64,000 nucleotides of DNA from JAXMAF01 sp046350555. Lineage in GTDB: Bacteria > Planctomycetota > Phycisphaerae > Phycisphaerales > SM1A02. The notes below the pieces were generated by a model. That model was not told the DNA's origin. It worked only from the letters and a program-made list of their open reading frames with translations, and searched no databases. Numbering within the stretch: the first letter of the stretch is position 1; every line of letters begins with the position of its first letter. The stretch spans positions 1 through 64,000 of the forward strand of contig JAXMAF010000020.1 of assembly GCA_046350555.1 (NCBI GenBank), written 5' to 3'. Of the stretch, positions 45,879 through 53,321 are shown one piece after another. The position numbers and the translations under genes are program-made.

Positions 45879-48800
45879 CGAGGCCTGCCGGAACCTGCCC
45901 GTCGCCCGCGGCGCTCGATGCGTTCGCGGCCGGCGCGTGCGCCGACGAGGCGGTGGCGGCGCACGTCGAACGCTGCGAAACCTGCCGCGCGGTTGTCGAG
46001 GAAACACGCGGGAACAACCTCTTGCTCGCCGACGTGCGAGCGGCCTTGGCCGCGAAGATCGCGACGCAAGCGCCCTCGCCGGAGAGGGGTTCGCGCACGA
46101 ACAAGCCCGACCTCGTCCCCGGCTACGAGCTTCAGGAGGAGATCCACCGCGGCGGCCAGGGCGTGGTCTACCGGGCGATTCAGACGCGCACGCGCCGCAC
46201 GGTGGCGATCAAGATGCTCCTGAACTGGCGCGGCACCACAACGCGCCAGAAGGAGCGCTTCGAGCGCGAGATCCGCATCGCCGCGGCGCTGCGCCATCCC
46301 AACATCGTCACGGTCTACGACAGTGGCGCCATCGGCGATGGACAGTTCGGCCTGGTGATGGAGCACATCGAGGGCGTGACGCTGGACCGCTGGTCGCGCG
46401 GGCTCGACGCGGCGCGCGGGCGCGATGCCCGGCGCAATGCCTTGCGGAGCCGCCTCGCCGTCATGTCCAAGGTGTGCGACGCGGTGCTCTGCGCCCACCA
46501 GCACTCGATCGTCCACCGCGATCTCAAGCCCGCGAACATCCTCGTCGACGCCGCGGGCGAACCGCACGTGCTCGACTTCGGCATCGCCCGCGATCTCGGG
46601 CCGGAAGAGCGCACGCGACTCACGCACACCGGCGAGTTCGCGGGAACGCTCGCCTACTCAGCGCCCGAGCAGGTCTCCGGTGATCCATCGAAGGTCGACA
46701 CGCGCACCGACATCTATTCGCTCGGCGTGATCCTGTACGAACTGGTCGGCGGCAGAATGCCCTATTCGGTGGACGGCTCGATGGCGCGGACGATCCAGGC
46801 CGTCGAGTCGGACGAGCCCGCGCCGCTGAACCGGCGAAGCAGTGATCCCGATGGACCGTGGGTCGATGGCGACGTCTCGACGATCGTGCTCAAGGCGCTG
46901 TCGAAGGATCCGGTGCGGCGCTACCAGACGGCCGCGGGGCTCCGCGACGACATCGACCGCTACCTCGCGGGCAGGCCGATCGAGGCGCGGCGCGACAGCA
47001 CGTGGTACGTCCTGCGGAAGACCGCGTCGAGGCACCGCGTCGTCGTCTCGGCGGCGGCGCTGGTCATTGTGCTCCTCGCGGGCTTCGGCGCCGCGATGGC
47101 GTGGCAGGCGCACCGGCTCGCGATCAAGAGCCACGAACTCGCGAGCGCGCTCAGCGACAGCAACGTCGAGCGCGGACGCTCGCTCGCCCTCGCAGGCAAG
47201 CTTCCGCTGGCGGAGGACGCGGTGTGGCCGGAGCTGATCGGCGCGGGAGTGACGCGGATCGACGGACCGGAGGCGGGGTTCACGGGATCTCCCGAAGCGC
47301 TGCACGCCTACTGGGCAATGTGGGACATCTTCCAGAGGTCGTCGTGCGTGGCGACGCTTCGTACCCATGGCAGCGCAATCGAGCTTCTCCATTTCGATGA
47401 AGGTGGCAACCGCTTGTGCGCGCTGGATCGGAACGCCACACTCAACAGTTGGTCGGTCGCAACGTGGAACGCCCTGCCCAACAACACGCTGATCGCCGCG
47501 GTCGATCGAGCGAGATTCCGGTCCGCCTTGGCCCCGAACGGGAACATCGCCCTCCTCGGGGGCGGCCTGCTCCGGATCATCGAGCCCAACACGGGCGCCG
47601 TCGAGGCGCAACTGGACGATCCGGGCAATCAGGTAATCACGGCAACGTTCAGCCCGGACGGCGCCAACCTGATGACACTCGGGCGCGACAACCGGCTCCG
47701 CGTGAGGGACGCGCAGTCACTCCAACCAGTTGTCACGATCGAGAACGCCCCGTGCGTCTGCCGGCCGGCCGTCTCCCCCGACGGCCGCCTCGTCGCCTCG
47801 GCGCTTCCCGAAGGTGCCCTCGGCGTGTGGAATGCGGTCTCGGGCGCGCTGGAGCGCACCTTGCGTCCGCCGGATTCGCTTGATTTCCACGTCTATGGGT
47901 ACGTTGCGAATGAAATCGCATTTGGACCCGACGGAACGATCGCGGCCTTGGTTGGCCCCCACCTGGTTGTGTGGCCGTCGGACGGCAAGCCCCCTATCGA
48001 CGTCGGGCTAAATGAGATGATTCCAACGACCTTGGCATTTCTTCCCGGCTCCGGAGGCCGCAAGGTCGTCGCAAGCGGGAGCGAACAGGGAAACGATGAT
48101 GGCCTGACGATCGTTTGGGACATTTCAACTGGCGAACGCTCCGCGACCTTCGGCGGTGGGAGGACCACCACCGCACTGGCCACCAGTTCCGATGGCCGAA
48201 TGATCGCAACGAGCGACCAGCTTGGCACCGTGCGGGTGTATGAGGTGACCAAGGATCCACATGTCCGGGTCCTCCATTCGGGGGGTTGGGGTCGCTCGAT
48301 CGCCGCCTTGAGCCCCGATGGAAGCGTCGTGGCGCTGACCATGGTGCCGCAGGGACAAACCGGCCGCGACCTGCTCCTGGTGGACCTCAGGTCCGGTGCG
48401 ACGATGAGCCGGTTTCACCGCGACGACGCGCAGCCGTGCGATCTCGAGTTCGCCATCGATGGCCAGTCGCTCTTCGAGGGCGAGACGAGCGGGCGCATCA
48501 CGCAGTTGGCCATTCCGAGCGGGGCGGTGCTGCGCGAATTCTCCACATCAGCGCCGGCGGCGCCCGATGCAGCGAGCGACCAATCCACACCCGTCGGCGC
48601 GCCGGCTGACGATGGCCTCGACTTCAATCAGATCCGGTTGAGTCCCGATGGAAGCGTGCTCGCGCGAGCTCGCGCGGATGGACGGATCGACCTTTGGGAC
48701 ACCGCGTCGGGCCGCTGGCTCGATTGCCTCGATACGGGCACGAGCGGCTTCACGGTCGCCGACTTCAGCCCCGACGGCAGGACGCTGGCAGCCCGTACAA

Positions 48801-49270
48801 CGGACGCGTGCGTGCTCTGGGATCTCCAAACCCGGACGATCAGCCGCTCGATCCCCGCGGAGGGCAATGCCGGGACCATTCCAGTGCGCTTTTCCCGCGA
48901 TGGGGCGATCATCGCGAGCGGTGTGCATGGCTGCATTCGGTTCTTCGACGCAGCCACGGGCCGCGTCCTGGCCAAGAACAGGGTCCCGGGAACATGCGGA
49001 CTGGGGATGGCGTTCCATCCGAACGGCCAGATCCTCTTCACTCCCTCGCTGAATCGATCGATCGCGCTCCTGGATACTCGAACGGGGCGCGAGCTGCTTT
49101 CACTCAAGAAGCACAGCGCATTCATCATCTCGCTCCTCGTCACGCCGGACGGGAACACCCTGATCTCCTCGGACTGGTCGGGCACGGTGCTGGCCTGGGA
49201 CCTCGGCTATTACACCGAGCGGATCCAACGGGAGTTGGAGTACCAACTCGCCCACCGTTCACCACCGTGA
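45875..49270 (+). CDS. Second serine/threonine kinase with zinc motif and WD40 propeller (paralogue)
   Basis: A 1131-aa paralogue of the preceding kinase with the same layout. The N-terminal zinc motif is His-x3-Cys-x2-Cys in AAHVERCETCRAVV. The kinase domain shows IHRGGQGVVYRA, VAIKMLLNW, HRDLKPANILVD, DFGIARD and APEQVSGD. The juxtamembrane segment EARRDSTWYVLRKTASRHRV is nearly identical in both proteins and is followed by one membrane helix and WD40 repeats. The ATG at 45875 overlaps the sigma remnant stop. It is probably a tandem duplicate that has kept its kinase but lost its sigma partner, so it might act on the sigma factor at 41335. Confidence 0.92.
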   Translation: MTRPAGTCPSPAALDAFAAGACADEAVAAHVERCETCRAVVEETRGNNLLLADVRAALAAKIATQAPSPERGSRTNKPDLVPGYELQEEIHRGGQGVVYRAIQTRTRRTVAIKMLLNWRGTTTRQKERFEREIRIAAALRHPNIVTVYDSGAIGDGQFGLVMEHIEGVTLDRWSRGLDAARGRDARRNALRSRLAVMSKVCDAVLCAHQHSIVHRDLKPANILVDAAGEPHVLDFGIARDLGPEERTRLTHTGEFAGTLAYSAPEQVSGDPSKVDTRTDIYSLGVILYELVGGRMPYSVDGSMARTIQAVESDEPAPLNRRSSDPDGPWVDGDVSTIVLKALSKDPVRRYQTAAGLRDDIDRYLAGRPIEARRDSTWYVLRKTASRHRVVVSAAALVIVLLAGFGAAMAWQAHRLAIKSHELASALSDSNVERGRSLALAGKLPLAEDAVWPELIGAGVTRIDGPEAGFTGSPEALHAYWAMWDIFQRSSCVATLRTHGSAIELLHFDEGGNRLCALDRNATLNSWSVATWNALPNNTLIAAVDRARFRSALAPNGNIALLGGGLLRIIEPNTGAVEAQLDDPGNQVITATFSPDGANLMTLGRDNRLRVRDAQSLQPVVTIENAPCVCRPAVSPDGRLVASALPEGALGVWNAVSGALERTLRPPDSLDFHVYGYVANEIAFGPDGTIAALVGPHLVVWPSDGKPPIDVGLNEMIPTTLAFLPGSGGRKVVASGSEQGNDDGLTIVWDISTGERSATFGGGRTTTALATSSDGRMIATSDQLGTVRVYEVTKDPHVRVLHSGGWGRSIAALSPDGSVVALTMVPQGQTGRDLLLVDLRSGATMSRFHRDDAQPCDLEFAIDGQSLFEGETSGRITQLAIPSGAVLREFSTSAPAAPDAASDQSTPVGAPADDGLDFNQIRLSPDGSVLARARADGRIDLWDTASGRWLDCLDTGTSGFTVADFSPDGRTLAARTTDACVLWDLQTRTISRSIPAEGNAGTIPVRFSRDGAIIASGVHGCIRFFDAATGRVLAKNRVPGTCGLGMAFHPNGQILFTPSLNRSIALLDTRTGRELLSLKKHSAFIISLLVTPDGNTLISSDWSGTVLAWDLGYYTERIQRELEYQLAHRSPP

Positions 49271-49273
49271 TTT

Positions 49274-49289
49274 GCCGCCGCGAGGCGGC
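49274..49289 (+). terminator. Short hairpin after the second kinase gene
   Basis: GCCGCC/GGCGGC stem with a GCGA loop, starting 3 bp after the stop and followed by TTCGTC. There is no long T-run. Confidence 0.4.
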
Positions 49290-49304
49290 TTCGTCGCGCA
49301 GCTC

Positions 49305-49413
49305 TCATTCGGATTCCAGGAGACCTCCATGCGTTCGACCGCATGCCCACAGCGGCGTCTCACGGCGGAATTGGGTTCGGTGGGAAGCGACAATCAACTG
49401 GGGCGCGCATGAG
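49305..49413 (+). repeat. Family A repeat, copy 6
   Basis: Full-length, forward orientation (CGGATTCCAGGAGACCTCCA to ATCAACTGGGGCGCGCATGA). It lies between the second kinase and the small exported peptide. Confidence 0.92.
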
Positions 49414-49463
49414 GCGATCGTCCCATGGACAGGCCCGAGCGACGCGAGCTACTCTCGGGGTTC

Positions 49464-49595
49464 ATGAACAGAGCTCCACTGAATTCACCCGCGAACGGGA
49501 TGGCGATGGCGTTGGCCCTGTGCGCGCTGGTCTCCGCATCGGCGCACGCGGTCGGCCTGCCGTGTTCGTACGACTTCACGGTCCCTCCCCCTTGA
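49464..49595 (+). CDS. Possible 43-aa exported peptide or truncated secreted protein
   Basis: A short frame with a convincing signal peptide: MNRAPLNSPANGMAMALALC, ALVSASAHA, then only VGLPCSYDFTVPPP before the stop. TACTCT lies 8 bp before the ATG, as in other leaderless genes here. It could be a small secreted peptide or the leftover 5' end of a secreted protein gene. It is 56 bp before the BNR gene. Confidence 0.35.
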   Translation: MNRAPLNSPANGMAMALALCALVSASAHAVGLPCSYDFTVPPP

Positions 49596-49651
49596 GCGCC
49601 GCGCCGCCTCGTGATGAAATGCACGCTTTCCCCACCCAAGAGGAGCCATCG

Positions 49652-50764
49652 ATGAGCGGAGTCCGAGTCCTGGTTGGCACGCGCAAGGGCGCGTTCGTCC
49701 TGACCGCCGATGCCAAGCGCGAGCGCTGGGATGTCGCGGGGCCGCACTTCGCGGGGTGGGAGATCTACCACATGAAGGGCTCGCCTGCCGATCCGAACCG
49801 GCTCTTCGCGTCGCAGACGAGCGGCTGGTTCGGACAGATGATCCAGCGCTCCAACGACGGCGGCAAGACGTGGGAGCCGGTGAGCAACGAATTCAAGTAC
49901 GTCGGCGAACCCGGAACGCACCAGTGGTACGACGGCACGCCGCATCCGTGGGAATTCAAGCGCATCTGGCATCTCGAACCGTCGCTGACCGATCCCGACA
50001 CGGTCTACGCGGGCGCCGAGGACGCCGCACTCTTCCGCTCGACCGATGGCGGAAGGAGCTGGCTGGAGCTCGATTCGCTTCGCGCCGTCAAGGCCAATCT
50101 CTGGCAGCCCGGCGCCGGAGGCATGGGACTGCACACGATCCTTCTCGATCCGAGCGACCCGAACCGCATCTTCATCGCCATCTCCGCGGCGGGCGCGTTT
50201 CGCAGCGACGACGCGGGGAAGACGTGGCGGCCGATCAACCGCGGCCTGACATCGCAGTACATTCCCGACCCCAACGCCGAGGTCGGCCACTGCGTCCACC
50301 GCATCGCGATGCATCGGTCGCGTCCGGGCGTGCTCTTCATGCAGAAGCACTGGGACGTCATGCGCAGCGACAACGCCGGCGACTCGTGGCACGAGGTCAG
50401 CGGCAACCTGCCGAGCGATTTCGGCTTTCCCATCGACGTGCACGCGCACGAGCCGGAGACCGTCTACGTCGTGCCGATCAAGAGCGACTCGGAGCATTTC
50501 CCCCCGGACGGCAAGCTGCGCGTCTACCGCAGCCGATCGGGCGGCAACGAGTGGGAGGGGCTCACGAACGGCCTGCCCCAGGACAACTGCTACGTGAATG
50601 TGCTGCGCGATGCGATGGCCGTCGACACGCTCGATCCATGCGGCGTCTACTTCGGCACGACCGGCGGCCAGGTCTACGCCTCGGCCAACGCCGGCGACCG
50701 ATGGGCGCCCATCGTGCGGGATCTTCCGGCCGTCCTCTCGGTCGAGGTGCAGACGCTTTCATGA
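49652..50764 (+). CDS. BNR/Asp-box repeat protein (sialidase/sortilin-like propeller)
   Basis: A 370-aa protein with no signal peptide, so probably cytoplasmic. The ATG at 49652 follows AAGAGGAG. Asp-box-like repeats are regular: NDGGKTWEPV, STDGGRSWLEL, SDDAGKTWRPI, SDNAGDSWHEV, SGGNEWEGL and NAGDRWAPI, as in a sialidase/HCF136-type beta-propeller. Sialidase catalytic residues are not evident, so the enzyme label would be unsafe. Its stop overlaps the start of a MoaD-like gene by 4 bp (ATGA). This pairing suggests that the propeller and the ubiquitin-like protein work together. Confidence 0.85.
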   Translation: MSGVRVLVGTRKGAFVLTADAKRERWDVAGPHFAGWEIYHMKGSPADPNRLFASQTSGWFGQMIQRSNDGGKTWEPVSNEFKYVGEPGTHQWYDGTPHPWEFKRIWHLEPSLTDPDTVYAGAEDAALFRSTDGGRSWLELDSLRAVKANLWQPGAGGMGLHTILLDPSDPNRIFIAISAAGAFRSDDAGKTWRPINRGLTSQYIPDPNAEVGHCVHRIAMHRSRPGVLFMQKHWDVMRSDNAGDSWHEVSGNLPSDFGFPIDVHAHEPETVYVVPIKSDSEHFPPDGKLRVYRSRSGGNEWEGLTNGLPQDNCYVNVLRDAMAVDTLDPCGVYFGTTGGQVYASANAGDRWAPIVRDLPAVLSVEVQTLS

Positions 50765-51075
50765 TCCGATCGATCCGATCGATCCGAGTCGCGATCCCGT
50801 TTCATCTGCGCATGCTCGCCCAGGTCGCCGGCGAGGTGACGCTCGAGGTCGCGGATCCAGTGACGCAGCGCTCCGTGCTCGACGCGCTCGAGGCGCGACA
50901 TCCGATGCTGCGCGGCACCATCCGCGACCATGCAACGCAACAGCGCCGGCCCTTCATTCGCTTCTTCGCCTGCCGGCAGGATCTCTCGCACGAGCCGCCC
51001 GATGCGCCGCTGCCCGAGGCGGTCGCGAACGGCGCCGAGCCGCTGCTGGTCGTGGGGGCGATCGCGGGGGGATAG
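50761..51075 (+). CDS. MoaD/ThiS-family ubiquitin-like protein
   Basis: A 104-aa beta-grasp protein. The C-terminus is PLLVVGAIAGG, ending in the Gly-Gly that is adenylated or thiocarboxylated in MoaD/ThiS proteins. The core LAQVAGEVTLEVADPVTQRS, VLDALEARHPMLRG fits the fold, and IRFFACRQDLSHEP is a typical middle segment. No MoaE, MoeB or thiazole gene is nearby, so a role in molybdopterin or thiamine synthesis is not implied. Coupling to the BNR gene by a 4-bp overlap suggests an accessory sulfur-carrier or protein-tagging role. Confidence 0.8.
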   Translation: MIRSIRSIRVAIPFHLRMLAQVAGEVTLEVADPVTQRSVLDALEARHPMLRGTIRDHATQQRRPFIRFFACRQDLSHEPPDAPLPEAVANGAEPLLVVGAIAGG

Positions 51076-51124
51076 CGGGCCATCGGCCCGCGGCGCGCTC
51101 GACGCTGCGCCTGCATCTTCGCAG

Positions 51125-51176
51125 GTGTCCCGCGGGCATGTCCCGCGGACATGTCCCGCGGACATGTCCCGCGCGT
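51125..51176. repeat. 13-bp tandem repeat
   Basis: Four copies related to ATGTCCCGCGGAC, with a further partial copy near 51186. It fills part of the 225-bp gap before the SGNH-like gene. Confidence 0.75.
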
Positions 51177-51300
51177 CTCCTGCACGTGTCCCGCGCGCGG
51201 CTCCATCGGCAAACATGCTGCGACCGGCGCAACCGTTGCCTCGGTCGCGCGTGATCCGCACGCATCCGCTCGCAGTCATCGTCAACTCGGGAGGCCTCTC

Positions 51301-52530
51301 ATGCTCCAGGTTCGAAGCAGTGTTGTCGGCGCGCTCGCCGCGGGCGCAGCGCTGGTGATCTCGGCGTCGCCCGCCGGCGCATCCGATTGCGCCAACACGT
51401 CGACCGGCCTCGTCCCGCTCACATCCCTCGGCGGCGGGCTCTATCTCGGCCAGTACCAGGGCGGCCTCTACGCCAACGGATCCAACTTCATGCCCACCGG
51501 CCACGCCAGCGCGGGACTCTTCCGCGGCTTGTCGGTGATCCCCCGCAACACCGCCGGCGCTCCGGACCCGAAGGGTTCCTACGTGCTGCTTTCGATCGGC
51601 ATGAGCAACACGACGATGGAGTTCTGCTCGGGTTCGCCGCAGGGCTGCGCGCCCTTCTCGTTCATCGGCAAGGCGGCGAACGACCCGCAGGTCGATCACG
51701 CGAACCTCGTCATCCTCGACGGGGCGAGCGGCGGACAGACCGCCGGCACATGGGACGATCCGGCCGATCCCAACTACGACCGCGTGCGCGACCAGGTGCT
51801 CGCGCCCGAAGGACTCGCCGAGCCGCAGGTGGCGGCGCTCTGGATCAAGGTGGCCAACGCCAATCCAACCATCTCGCTGCCGAATCCCGGCGCCGATGCG
51901 TTCACCCTGCTCAGCCAACTCGGCAACATCGCCCGCGCCGTGCACGTGCGCTACCCCAACGTGCGACAGGCGTTTCTCTCGAGCCGCATCTACGCGGGCT
52001 ACGCCTCGACGCCGCTCAACCCCGAGCCGTATGCATACGAATCCGCGTTCGCGGTCAAGTGGCTCGTCCAGGCCCAGATCACGCAGATGCAGACGGGGCG
52101 GATCGATCCCCTTGCGGGAAACCTCGATCCGGAGGGGCCCGACGCCGTGGCGCCGTGGCTCGGGTGGGGACCCTACATCTGGGCCGACGGGCTCGCGCCG
52201 GCGCCGGGCGGCCTCACGTGGACATGCGCCGACTTCAACGCCGACGGCACGCATCCCGCGACGAGCGGTCGCGAGAAGGTCGCCGAGCGCCTGCTCGACT
52301 TCATGCTCCACTCGCCGTGGACGAAGCAATGGTTCCTCGCCGATCCTCCGGTCGTCGGCGACCTCAACGGCGACGGTCTCGTGAACGGCGCCGACCTCGG
52401 CCTGATGCTCGGCGCGGCTGGACCGTGTCCCGGCCCGATCCCCGGCGTCGGCACGTGCGCCGCGGATCTCAACGGCGACGGCGCTGTGAACGGCGCCGAC
52501 GTCGGACTCCTGTTGGGGAATTGGACATAA
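51301..52530 (+). CDS. Secreted SGNH-hydrolase-like protein with two dockerin-like modules
   Basis: A 409-aa exported protein. The ATG at 51301 opens a signal peptide (MLQVRSSVVGALAAGAALVI, SASPAGA). YVLLSIGMSNTTMEF (Ser near residue 102) may be the block I serine, and DFNADGTHPATSGREKVAER (near 310-330) resembles the Asp-x-x-His block V of SGNH/GDSL hydrolases. The usual GDS motif is not exact, so the family call is moderate. The C-terminus has DLNGDGLVNGADLGLMLGAA and DLNGDGAVNGADVGLLLGNW. It probably acts on polysaccharide esters outside the cell. Confidence 0.72.
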   Translation: MLQVRSSVVGALAAGAALVISASPAGASDCANTSTGLVPLTSLGGGLYLGQYQGGLYANGSNFMPTGHASAGLFRGLSVIPRNTAGAPDPKGSYVLLSIGMSNTTMEFCSGSPQGCAPFSFIGKAANDPQVDHANLVILDGASGGQTAGTWDDPADPNYDRVRDQVLAPEGLAEPQVAALWIKVANANPTISLPNPGADAFTLLSQLGNIARAVHVRYPNVRQAFLSSRIYAGYASTPLNPEPYAYESAFAVKWLVQAQITQMQTGRIDPLAGNLDPEGPDAVAPWLGWGPYIWADGLAPAPGGLTWTCADFNADGTHPATSGREKVAERLLDFMLHSPWTKQWFLADPPVVGDLNGDGLVNGADLGLMLGAAGPCPGPIPGVGTCAADLNGDGAVNGADVGLLLGNWT

Positions 52531-52581
52531 TGTCCGCGGCCGCCCGGTCGCGGGGGGCGATCGATTTCGAATGGAGGCACC

Positions 52582-53058
52582 ATGCTGCGGAACATCCTCG
52601 GGGCAGTCGCCGGCTACGCCGCCACATTCGTGGTGATCATGATCACCATGACGCTCCTCTTCGTCGTGCTCGGCAAGGAACGGGCATTCGCGGCGGCGAC
52701 GTTCGATGTCAGCGCGCTCTTCGTCGCGTGTGCGATCGCGCTCTCCCTCGTCGCGGCGATCGTCGGCGGCTGGGTCGCGGCGCTCATCGGCCGGCCTTCG
52801 TCGCGGGCGGTGATGATCCTCGTGGGCATCGTGCTGGTGCTCGGGATCGTCTCGGCGGCGATGGAGATCGGAATGCAGCGGAGCGGCCCATCGGAGCGCG
52901 ACGAGACGATATCCGTGTTCGAGGCGGCGCAGCACGCGAGACAGCCGCTCTGGTACTCGCTGCTGCTGCCCGTCATCGGAGTCGCGGGTGTCCTGCTGGG
53001 CGGGCGGCTGGGTGGCGGGGCGCGTGACGGGACGGGTCGCAGCGCCGCCAGGGGCTGA
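52582..53058 (+). CDS. Small integral membrane protein
   Basis: A 158-aa protein with four probable membrane helices (AVAGYAATFVVIMITMTLLF, VSALFVACAIALSLVAAIVG, VMILVGIVLVLGIVSAAM, SLLLPVIGVAGVLLGGRLGG). I do not recognise the family; it resembles generic small planctomycete membrane proteins. The ATG at 52582 follows GGAGGCACC. Function unknown. Confidence 0.7.
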   Translation: MLRNILGAVAGYAATFVVIMITMTLLFVVLGKERAFAAATFDVSALFVACAIALSLVAAIVGGWVAALIGRPSSRAVMILVGIVLVLGIVSAAMEIGMQRSGPSERDETISVFEAAQHARQPLWYSLLLPVIGVAGVLLGGRLGGGARDGTGRSAARG

Positions 53059-53164
53059 ACGCGCACGCGCACGTGCACGCGCCGATCCCGAGGGCGGAGC
53101 TTCGTGCGCTCCCGCTGTTTTGCGCGAACCCTCCCGCCGCCCCCTCGATACTCCTCTCGCCGGC

Positions 53165-53274
53165 TTCACACGGATTCCAGTAGATCTCCATGCGTTCGAC
53201 CCCTTGCCCACAGCGGCGTCTCGCGGCGCACTTGGGTTGAATAGGTCGCGGAACTCAACTGGGAGGCGTCTCAG
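53165..53274 (+). repeat. Family A repeat, copy 7
   Basis: Full-length, forward orientation (CACGGATTCCAGTAGATCTC to ACTCAACTGGGAGGCGTCTC). It lies 47 bp before the cellulase start, and copy 8 lies 92 bp further on. Confidence 0.92.
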
Positions 53275-53321
53275 AACCCAGTGCGCCGACCACGAGCAAT
53301 CCCACATCCACGAAAGGCGAC

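Noticed and set aside
49652..50764. True sialidase
   Set aside because: Asp-boxes are present, but the arginine triad and catalytic Tyr/Glu of sialidases are not evident.
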